This document shows positions 43,191-50,104 of a stretch of DNA of 64,000 bases, piece by piece (position 1 is the stretch's first letter; each line of letters begins with the position of its first letter). The notes below the pieces were generated by a model that worked only from the letters and a program-made list of their open reading frames with translations, did not search any database and was not told the origin of the DNA. Source of the stretch: Alphaproteobacteria bacterium. Its GTDB lineage: Bacteria; Myxococcota_A; UBA796; GCA-2862545. The stretch is from contig JACKER010000033.1 of NCBI GenBank assembly GCA_020632925.1, positions 1 to 64,000 of the forward strand, given 5' to 3'. The position numbers and the translations under genes were made by a program.

Positions 43191-43924
43191 TCGGGTGGTT
43201 CGCGGTCGCGCTGGCGGCCCAGCCGGGCGCCGAGCAGCTGGAGCAGGCCTGGGAGTCCCACCGCGCCGATCTCGACGCACACGCGCGGTACCCGTTCCAC
43301 TTCGACGCCGAGGCCTGGAAGCAGCTCGCGGAGGGCAAGGTCTACCGGCGGCGCGACAAGCTCGACGGCACCGACCGCGTGCTGGGGGTCGTCTATGTCC
43401 CGGCCTCGCGCGACGCGACCTGGGTGGGCATCCAGGACCCGCACGGCAGCTACGTCGACGGCTTCACCGACGAGGACCTGCCCGGCTCCACGTTCGACGC
43501 CCGCATCGTCTACCAGCGGATCGCGCTGCCGTGGCCGCTCGCGGACCGCCAGTGGGTGATCCTCGTGAAGAACAACCGCGCCCTGATCGACGCCAGCGAG
43601 GGTGCGGTCTGGGAGCGCTCGTGGGACCTGTCGGCCGAGCGCGGCGCGAAGGCGGAGAAGGAGAACGCCGTCTGGCTGCCGGTGAACGAGGGGGGCTGGT
43701 TCGCCGTCGAGGCCGCGGGCGGCACCCTCCTCGGGTACCACGCCCGCACGGCCATCGGTGGCATCGTCCCCGACGAGATGGCGCTCCGCTGGTCGTTCTC
43801 CACGATCGACGGGATGCTCTCCAACATCCGGGAGCGGGCCGGCTGGGCGAAGGGTCACTACGACGCCCAACACGACCCGCTGAAGAGACCGGACGGAACG
43901 GCAATTCCTCCGCTCATCCCATGA
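43187..43924 (+). CDS. START/SRPBCC-like lipid-binding protein
   Basis: 245 residues from GTG 43187, overlapping the preceding stop. A possible short leader (IGWFAVALAAQPGAEQ). The rest fits the START/Bet v1 fold: WVGIQDPHGSYVDGF, RIALPWPLADRQWVI (typical START strand pair), then a long C-terminal helix (SFSTIDGMLSNIRERAGW). START proteins bind sterols, phospholipids or other hydrophobic ligands. Together with an isoprenoid-synthase-like enzyme and a lipoprotein in the same coupled run, a role in handling a prenyl-derived lipid is plausible. Its stop codon (43922-43924) directly abuts the stop of the convergent lipoprotein gene at 43925. Confidence 0.72.
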   Translation: MIGWFAVALAAQPGAEQLEQAWESHRADLDAHARYPFHFDAEAWKQLAEGKVYRRRDKLDGTDRVLGVVYVPASRDATWVGIQDPHGSYVDGFTDEDLPGSTFDARIVYQRIALPWPLADRQWVILVKNNRALIDASEGAVWERSWDLSAERGAKAEKENAVWLPVNEGGWFAVEAAGGTLLGYHARTAIGGIVPDEMALRWSFSTIDGMLSNIRERAGWAKGHYDAQHDPLKRPDGTAIPPLIP

Positions 43925-45820
43925 CTACTGGCAGCCGCTCGTGTCGCAGGTGAACGAGGCCGTGGCATAATCCATGCCCCAGGTCGGTCCGGAGCCGCCG
44001 GCGATGTCGTTCGGGTCGTTGTCGGTCGTGCCCGACCCGTGGTCGCAGAGGACGGAGGTGTAGGTCGAGCCGGCGCCGAACAGGTGGACCGCGCCCGACT
44101 CGGGGTTCGCCGTCTGGTTGCGGGTCACCGTCCCCTGGTCGCAGGTCACGTCGGCGTTGGGGCCGAGGTGCATCGCGGCGCCGCCGAACACCGCGTGGTT
44201 GTCGTCGAACACCACCCCGTCGAGGACCAGGGTGGGCGTGATCGAGAACGCGCCGTCGTCGTCCGTCGCGATGGCCCCGCCCTGGTCGGCGGCGAAGTTG
44301 CTCGTGAACCAGCCGCCGGTCATCGTGACCTCGGCCGCGTCCACGAACAGCGCCCCGCCGTCCAGGCCAGCGGCGTTGGACGAGAAGCCCACCTCGTCGA
44401 GCACCAGCTCGCAGCCGCGGGTGAACAGCCCGGCGCCGTACTCGGCGGTGTTGGAGCGGAACGTGACGCGGGTGAGCTCGAGGCGGTTCGTCCCGCTGCA
44501 CAGGACTCCGCCGCCCGCGTTCGACCAGGTGCTCGTGCCGCCGTCCGCCGCGCCGTTCGCGATCACCAGGTCGGTGATCGTGTCGACGAGGCCGCGGTTC
44601 GGGTAGACCAGCGGCGTGTTGTGGTGGGCGCCCGAGAGCACGACCTCGTGGTCGCCGGGGTGCCCCACGATGTCGAGCGAGGAGTTCACGGTCAGGTCCG
44701 CGGTCCACGTGCCCTCGCAGAGGTGCAGCACGGCGGGCTCGTTGACCGCGTACGGCGTCGGGAACGGGTCCGTCCCGACCTCGGGCAGGGTGTGCGCTCC
44801 GCTCGTCGCGCCGATGAACCAGTTCGTGCCGGCCTCGGGCGTCAGGTCGTCGCAGTCGTCGTCCTTGCCGTTGCAGATCTCGGTGACGCCCGGGTGCACC
44901 TCGTCGTCGCCGTCGTCGCAGTCGTCGGCCGTCGTCGACCAGCCGATGTCCCGCGCGCAGTAGAGCTGGGCGGGCCCCGAGCCGTAGCCGTCGAAGTCGC
45001 TGTCGGCGTACCAGGTGCTCGCGGTGCCCAGATCGAGGTCGGGGTCGCCGTCGTCCACGAACGTGTCGCAGTCGTCGTCGATCGTGTTGCAGACCTCGGT
45101 CGCGTCGGGGTTCACGGCAGCGTTCGCGTCGTCGCAGTCGCCAGCGGTCTGCACGCCGTCCGGGGCGCCGAGGCAGGACCGGAACGGAGCGCCCGCGCCG
45201 TAGCCGTCGCCGTCGAGGTCGTGCACCCAACCCGGAGCACTCTGCAGGTCGAGGGTGGCGTCCGCGTCGTCGATGTCGCCGTCGCAGTCGTCGTCGATCG
45301 TGTTGCAGACCTCGGTCGCGAACGGGCTCACGTCGGCGTTCGCGTCGTCGCAGTCCGGGCCACCGTCCGCGAGCCAGGTGCCGCCCGCTGGCGGAGCGCA
45401 GCGGTCCACGGCGGAGCCACCCCCGTAGCCGTCGGCGTCGCCGTCGAGGAACCAGGCGGTGAGCGTGGCGGCGTCGACGTTGTCGTCGGCGTCGTCGATC
45501 AGGGTGTCACAGTCGTCGTCGATCTCGTTGCACACCTCGGTCGCCTCGGGGTGGACGGCGTCGTCGGCGTCGTTGCAGTCCACCGACAGCGGCCAGCCGT
45601 CGCCGTCCCCGTCCGGATCGGCGTCGGTGTCCGCGTCGGTGTCGGCATCGGTGTCGCTGTCGGTGTCGGTGTCGCTGTCCGTATCGGCGTCGCTGTCGGC
45701 GTCGGCGTCGCTGTCGGTGTCCGCGTCGCTGTCGGCAGGCGTGTCGGTCTCCTCCCCGTCCTTGGCGTCGCCCGAGCAGGCGCAGAGCAGGGCGAGCAGG
45801 AGCAGGGGTCGGCTGGTCAT
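43925..45820 (-). CDS. Lipoprotein with Asp/Ser/Thr rod, MopE repeats and beta-helix domain
   Basis: 631 residues from ATG 45820, with GGAGG upstream. Leader MTSRPLLLLALLCACSG, lipobox CAC-type around LCAC. Residues about 20-75 are DSDADTDSD repeats. Then five or so MopE-like units (DCNDADDAVHPEATEVCNEIDDDCDT; DCDDANAAVNPDATEVC) fill about 75-310. From about 330 to 600 the chain becomes a right-handed beta-helix (LTVNSSLDIVGHPGDHEVVLSG; NTAEYGAGLFTRGCELVL; AADQGGAIATDDDGAFS). Probably a calcium-binding, surface-attached protein. It lies downstream of the M14 carboxypeptidase gene by 81 bases on the same strand. No enzymatic motif. Confidence 0.8.
   Translation of the reverse strand: MTSRPLLLLALLCACSGDAKDGEETDTPADSDADTDSDADADSDADTDSDTDTDSDTDADTDADTDADPDGDGDGWPLSVDCNDADDAVHPEATEVCNEIDDDCDTLIDDADDNVDAATLTAWFLDGDADGYGGGSAVDRCAPPAGGTWLADGGPDCDDANADVSPFATEVCNTIDDDCDGDIDDADATLDLQSAPGWVHDLDGDGYGAGAPFRSCLGAPDGVQTAGDCDDANAAVNPDATEVCNTIDDDCDTFVDDGDPDLDLGTASTWYADSDFDGYGSGPAQLYCARDIGWSTTADDCDDGDDEVHPGVTEICNGKDDDCDDLTPEAGTNWFIGATSGAHTLPEVGTDPFPTPYAVNEPAVLHLCEGTWTADLTVNSSLDIVGHPGDHEVVLSGAHHNTPLVYPNRGLVDTITDLVIANGAADGGTSTWSNAGGGVLCSGTNRLELTRVTFRSNTAEYGAGLFTRGCELVLDEVGFSSNAAGLDGGALFVDAAEVTMTGGWFTSNFAADQGGAIATDDDGAFSITPTLVLDGVVFDDNHAVFGGAAMHLGPNADVTCDQGTVTRNQTANPESGAVHLFGAGSTYTSVLCDHGSGTTDNDPNDIAGGSGPTWGMDYATASFTCDTSGCQ
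45592..45760 (-). repeat. Low-complexity Asp-Ser/Thr/Ala coding repeat
   Basis: GTCGGTGTC, GTCGCTGTC and GTCGGCGTC hexamer/nonamer units run without interruption for about 170 bases and encode the (D-S/T/A)n rod after the lipobox of the beta-helix lipoprotein. Length variation between strains and assembly error are both likely here. Confidence 0.8.
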
Positions 45821-45901
45821 CGTGTCCTCCGGGGCTCCCCTGGGTGTACCGGAGCGCGTCCCCGTCGGGATCTGACCGATGTCTGACACCTCCCGTCGGA
45901 C

Positions 45902-47569
45902 TTAGGCCAGGTCCACCACCTCGGTCGACCAACCCACCCGGCAGCTCCCCACCGTCACCCGCAGCTGTCCTGGGCCACGCACCGCGATCGGCACCACGCG
46001 CCGGTTGCCCGAGCCCCGGCTTCGCGCCTGGTAGCTGGTGCCGCCACCCTCGCCGCGCCCGCGCCCCCAGCCTTCGAGGTGGCCGATCTCGATCCGCGGC
46101 GGGGACCCGAGGGTGCAGCCGTCGGCCTCCAGCAACAGCCACAGCGGCACGTTGTGCGGCAGCCCCACCGCGGAGGCCAGCACGTTCGTCGGCAGGTACC
46201 CGAGGTTGCTCACCTCCACGCGCACCCCGTCCGGCACGACCTCGACCGCCAGGCGCACCCGGGGCAGCAGCGCCATCGTCTTCAACCACAGCGCCGACAG
46301 GCGCGCCACGTGCCCCGGGAGCTCCTCCGGCGGCGGGTTGTTGCCTCCGACCCGCGGGTCCACCCCGCCGATCTCGACGGGACCGAGCTGCGGGTGGTCG
46401 AAGGGCCGCCAGGGGCGGAACACGCGGGAGGCGTTCACGTCGCGGTCCCAGGTCGCGAACCGGACCAGCTCCTCGCGTCCGAACGAGGTGTAGCGGTCGA
46501 CGAAGCGCTTGGGCCGCGGCAGGCCGAGCTGGGCGAACAGGTCCCAGATCTCGGTCACCCAGGTCACGCAGCCCCGCAGCCGGTAGGCGTACTCGCTCAT
46601 GTCGCCGCGCAGCGGCTTGTCCGGCTCGTAGGTGAACTCCTCGTAGCCCGAGACCATCGGGTAGCCGGTGAGCTCCTCGGCCCACGCCCCGATCTCTCGG
46701 AACAGCGCGAGATCGCTCGGGTCCATCCGGGTGTCCGGCCGGTCGCCGCAGGGCCGGATGTGGACGCCCCCGTAGGTGTGGAGGTTCAGCCAGGCCATCA
46801 GCTCCGGGTGCGCCTCGACGAACGTCACCACCGCCCTCGACTCTGGCTCGCTGGCTGGGTGGGGCCCCGCACCCGCCTGCTCGTTCTCCCCGCGCCAGTC
46901 GAAGGGGAAGTTCCGGTTGAGATCCGGGTAGTTGTCGGAGAGATAGGACGGGTCGGGGACCGACAGCCCGTCGTCGTTCACGATGCGGCCCTCGGGCCAG
47001 ATCTTGTAGAACGGACCGGCGTCCGTGGGCTCGCGGGGGACCATCAGGCCCGGAAACCCGGGGGCCTCGACGAAGTCGCCCGCCGGGTCACGGACGCGGA
47101 GGCTCAGCGCGAGCCCGTCCCCGTCGATGTCGGCGGTCTCCCAACGCGGCCGGAGGGCGTCGGGGCGCGCGTCGCGCGGGACGCTGCGCACGGAGCGGCC
47201 GGTGGTGAGCACGGCCTCCGCCCCGTCCGGGGACATGCGCGGCAGCACGAAGACGCGGATCTCCCGGAGGACCTCGAGCTCCGAGGGGGCGAGCCCTCGC
47301 GGGTTCTCGCCGCGGAGCACCGCGATCACGTCCTCCGCGATCCCCAGCGCCACGGAGGACCCGGCGAGCTCGGCGGCGTGCATGTTGCCGTCCACCCAGG
47401 CCGACGGACGCACACGATCGGGGTCGCGGCCGAGCGTGAGCAGCCACAGGTCGCGGCCCTCGGGGGTCGTGCCGATGGAGGACAGCCGGACCAGGTCGGG
47501 CCAGGCGTCGGCCCAGGCACGGAGCTGGGCGGTGAGGGCGTCGTGATCGAGGTAGGCGGAGCGGAACAT
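45902..47569 (-). CDS. M14 zinc carboxypeptidase
   Basis: 555 residues from ATG 47569. The zinc-binding HxxE is H64-A-A-E67 (GNMHAAELAG), the third ligand is H264 (LNLHTYGG), the substrate-binding Asn/Arg lie in DLNRNF (about R219), and the catalytic Glu is E340 (WVTEIWD). These are all residues of active metallocarboxypeptidases. The last 120 residues form an added beta domain of unknown role. No signal peptide, so cytoplasmic or exported by an unusual route, whereas many bacterial M14 enzymes are secreted. Divergent from the ABC-F gene. Substrate unknown: peptides or murein peptides. Confidence 0.9.
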   Translation of the reverse strand: MFRSAYLDHDALTAQLRAWADAWPDLVRLSSIGTTPEGRDLWLLTLGRDPDRVRPSAWVDGNMHAAELAGSSVALGIAEDVIAVLRGENPRGLAPSELEVLREIRVFVLPRMSPDGAEAVLTTGRSVRSVPRDARPDALRPRWETADIDGDGLALSLRVRDPAGDFVEAPGFPGLMVPREPTDAGPFYKIWPEGRIVNDDGLSVPDPSYLSDNYPDLNRNFPFDWRGENEQAGAGPHPASEPESRAVVTFVEAHPELMAWLNLHTYGGVHIRPCGDRPDTRMDPSDLALFREIGAWAEELTGYPMVSGYEEFTYEPDKPLRGDMSEYAYRLRGCVTWVTEIWDLFAQLGLPRPKRFVDRYTSFGREELVRFATWDRDVNASRVFRPWRPFDHPQLGPVEIGGVDPRVGGNNPPPEELPGHVARLSALWLKTMALLPRVRLAVEVVPDGVRVEVSNLGYLPTNVLASAVGLPHNVPLWLLLEADGCTLGSPPRIEIGHLEGWGRGRGEGGGTSYQARSRGSGNRRVVPIAVRGPGQLRVTVGSCRVGWSTEVVDLA

Positions 47570-47605
47570 GCCGCAGGGTAGCCCGGGCCGTGGGTGGCGG
47601 GACAC

Positions 47606-49081
47606 ATGGAGCGCATGTCGGTCGTCGCCCGCGTCACCCACCTGTCGTTCACCCACGGGCCCACGCCGGTGCTCGACGACGTGTCCTTCGCGCTGGAGCG
47701 TGGCCCCACCGGGCTCGTCGGCGGCAACGGCGCGGGGAAGACCACGCTGCTGCGCCTGCTGACCGGCGAGCTCGCGCCGACCTCGGGGACGGTCGCGGTG
47801 CACGGCGAGGTGCTGCTCTGCCGCCAGGAGGCGGTCCTCGACGACGCCGTGCGCGCCTTCGCCTGGGGCTGGGTGGACGGTGCCTGGGCGGTGCAGGGAC
47901 GGCTGGGCCTCGATCCCGCTGCCCTCGACCGGTTCGACACGCTGTCGCCGGGGGAGCGGCGCCGGTGGCAGATCGGCGCAGCGCTCGCCCATGATCCGGC
48001 GCTGCTGTTGCTGGACGAGCCCACCGACCACCTGGACGCCGACGCGCGGAGCTGGCTGCTCGACGCCCTGCGCAGCCACCACGGGGCGATGCTGGTGGTG
48101 TCCCACGACCGGGCCTTCCTCGACGCGCTGGTGACCCGGGTGGTCCGGCTGGACCACGGTCGCGCCACCCTCACCCGGGGCGACGCCACCACCGCACTCG
48201 CGGCCTGGGACGAGGAACGACGCCAGCAGTTGGCCGCGCTCGACGTCGCGTCGGCCGAGGTCCGCGCCACGCGGGCCCAGCTCGCGAGCACGCGACACGA
48301 CCACGCCGGTGCCGTCGCCACCGGGCGGACCTCGGCGCGGATGAAGGGCGTGCACGACAGCGACGCCCGCAGCACGGCGGCCAAGGGAAGGGCCCAGCGG
48401 GCCACCGCGTCCCACGGACGCAGGGTGGAGGTCGCACGCGGCGCGCTGGAGCGCGCGGAGCTGGCCCATGGCGTGCTGGACCGGCCCGACCTGGTCGGAG
48501 GCGAGGTGCGGTTCGTGGCGGCTCCGGGCGCCCCGGGCCGGCTGCTGGCGGTGCGACAGGACCTGGTGGCCGGGGAGCGGGTGCTGCACGCCGACGTCGA
48601 GGTCGTGGTGGAGCGCGGCGAGCACGTCCACGTCGCTGGGCCGAACGGCGCCGGCAAGTCCACCCTGCTGCGGGCGCTGGTCGGCCGCATGCTGCCGGAG
48701 CGTGTCCTGTGGTTGCCCCAGGAGCTCGACGAGGACCGTGTCGCCGCCGACCTAGACGCCCTGCGCGCCCTCGACCCCGCGACCCGCGGCCTGGTGCTGC
48801 AGGGGGTGGCCCACCTGGGCACGCCGCCGGAGCGCCTGCTCGCCACCGCTCGCCCGTCACCCGGCGAGGCCCGCAAGCTCGCGTTGGCCCTGGGGCTCGG
48901 GCGCGGCGCCTGGCTGCTGGCTCTCGACGAGCCCACCAACCACCTCGACCTGCCGGCCATCCGCGCGCTGGAGGCGGCGCTCGAGGCCTACGACGGCGCG
49001 TTGCTCCTGGTGAGCCACGACCGGGCGCTCGCGGAGGCGGTCACCACCCGTGTCCTCCACCTGGCCGGGAAGCCCACCTAG
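47606..49081 (+). CDS. ABC-F family ATPase
   Basis: About 491 residues from ATG 47606; ATG 47615 is also possible. Two ABC domains in one chain without membrane segments. First domain: Walker A GGNGAGKT (39-46), signature LSPGERRR (about 113), Walker B LLLLDEPTDHLD. Second domain: Walker A GPNGAGKS (about 345), signature PSPGEARK, Walker B LALDEPTNHLD. A Lys/Arg-rich helical linker (about 205-290) corresponds to the ribosome-contacting linker of ABC-F proteins. Both halves have the Glu needed for ATP hydrolysis. ABC-F proteins act on the ribosome in translation control or antibiotic protection. Which applies cannot be told here. Its last 41 bases overlap the convergent ankyrin gene. Confidence 0.9.
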   Translation: MERMSVVARVTHLSFTHGPTPVLDDVSFALERGPTGLVGGNGAGKTTLLRLLTGELAPTSGTVAVHGEVLLCRQEAVLDDAVRAFAWGWVDGAWAVQGRLGLDPAALDRFDTLSPGERRRWQIGAALAHDPALLLLDEPTDHLDADARSWLLDALRSHHGAMLVVSHDRAFLDALVTRVVRLDHGRATLTRGDATTALAAWDEERRQQLAALDVASAEVRATRAQLASTRHDHAGAVATGRTSARMKGVHDSDARSTAAKGRAQRATASHGRRVEVARGALERAELAHGVLDRPDLVGGEVRFVAAPGAPGRLLAVRQDLVAGERVLHADVEVVVERGEHVHVAGPNGAGKSTLLRALVGRMLPERVLWLPQELDEDRVAADLDALRALDPATRGLVLQGVAHLGTPPERLLATARPSPGEARKLALALGLGRGAWLLALDEPTNHLDLPAIRALEAALEAYDGALLLVSHDRALAEAVTTRVLHLAGKPT

Positions 49082-50102
49082 CATCGGCGGCCGCGCTCGC
49101 CCGCTCGTCGGGCTGCAGCGCGCCGTGCTCGACGCACACCACCGGGGCCCCGGGCTGGAGGAAGGACGCGCCGTCGCGACGCAACCGCGCGGCGACGCGG
49201 TGCAGGAGGCGATCGAGGGCCTCCAGCGGATCGACGTCCAGCGCGTCGGCGAGGTGCAGGGTCTGCGTCTCCGTGACGAACCGCCCCTCCACCTTCCGGC
49301 CGTCGAACGGTGTCGTCCACGGGTCCGCCGCGACCACCACCGCTGCGCAGCTCACCTCGTCGGCGACGAAGGTCAGGCCGGGCACCGGCAGCGGCAGCCC
49401 CTCGAGGTCCCGCGCCTGCTCCAGGATGGCTCGGGTGGTCGCGATCACCTGGGCGTCGACCGCGTCGGGATCACTGTCGGGCGCTTCGGACGAGGGTGCC
49501 GCCGGCCCGCGCGCGGCGTACGCTTCCAGCAGGGCGAGGATCTTCGGGTCCGCCAGCCGGCGGGCGATGTCCAGCGGCGTCTCGCCGGCCTCGTTGCGGC
49601 GCGCGAGGTCGGGGCCCGGGTAGGTCCGCGTGCGTCCACGCACATCGAGCACCTTCGTGTGGTCGAGCAGTGCCGCCACGACGCGAGCGTTCCCACCTTC
49701 GACGGCCAGGTGTAGCGGCGTCGTGCCGTCCTGGAGCCGGATGTTCACGTCCCACACCCCCGCGTCGTCCAACGCGTCCTGGACGGCGGAGACCCGCCCC
49801 TCGAGGATGGCGCCGAACAGGTCACCCCGGTTGAGGAAGGTGAGGCTACACAGCGGCCGCTCGAGCACCGCCTGCTGCAGGAGTGCGAGGATGGGCTTGT
49901 ATCCTCGCTTCAGCTCGAACAGGATTCCCCAGGGCTCTCGCCGCTCGGTGTACATCGCGTCGGTCGGCCACCAGCCCTGGTGGTCCGCGATCTCCCAGTC
50001 CGCACCCTGCTCCAGCAGCGATCGCACCGCCTCCACGTCCTTGTCGGCGATGGCCCGGTGGAGCTCGGTTCGCCCGAGGGCATCACGGGTGTCGGCGCTC
50101 AT
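49041..50102 (-). CDS. Ankyrin-repeat protein
   Basis: 353 residues from ATG 50102, two bases after the stop of the kinase gene. Ankyrin repeats: LGRTELHRAIADKDVEAVRSLLEQGAD (about 9-35), a weaker pair, then DGTTPLHLAVEGGNARVVAALLDH (about 125-148), and AGETPLDIARRLADPKILALLEAY. The last 130 residues are a separate alpha/beta region with no recognised family (VPGLTFVADEVSCAAVVV). No signal peptide, so a cytoplasmic protein-binding protein. As the last gene after the propeller, FHA factor and Ser/Thr kinase it is a candidate kinase substrate or adaptor. Its 3' end overlaps the ABC-F gene by 41 bases. Confidence 0.78.
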   Translation of the reverse strand: MSADTRDALGRTELHRAIADKDVEAVRSLLEQGADWEIADHQGWWPTDAMYTERREPWGILFELKRGYKPILALLQQAVLERPLCSLTFLNRGDLFGAILEGRVSAVQDALDDAGVWDVNIRLQDGTTPLHLAVEGGNARVVAALLDHTKVLDVRGRTRTYPGPDLARRNEAGETPLDIARRLADPKILALLEAYAARGPAAPSSEAPDSDPDAVDAQVIATTRAILEQARDLEGLPLPVPGLTFVADEVSCAAVVVAADPWTTPFDGRKVEGRFVTETQTLHLADALDVDPLEALDRLLHRVAARLRRDGASFLQPGAPVVCVEHGALQPDERASAAADARWASRPGGGHGW

Positions 50103-50104
50103 CT

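Noticed and set aside
47606..49081. ABC-F gene as antibiotic resistance determinant
   Set aside because: Both ABC-F motifs are present, but nothing in the sequence separates resistance from housekeeping translation factors.
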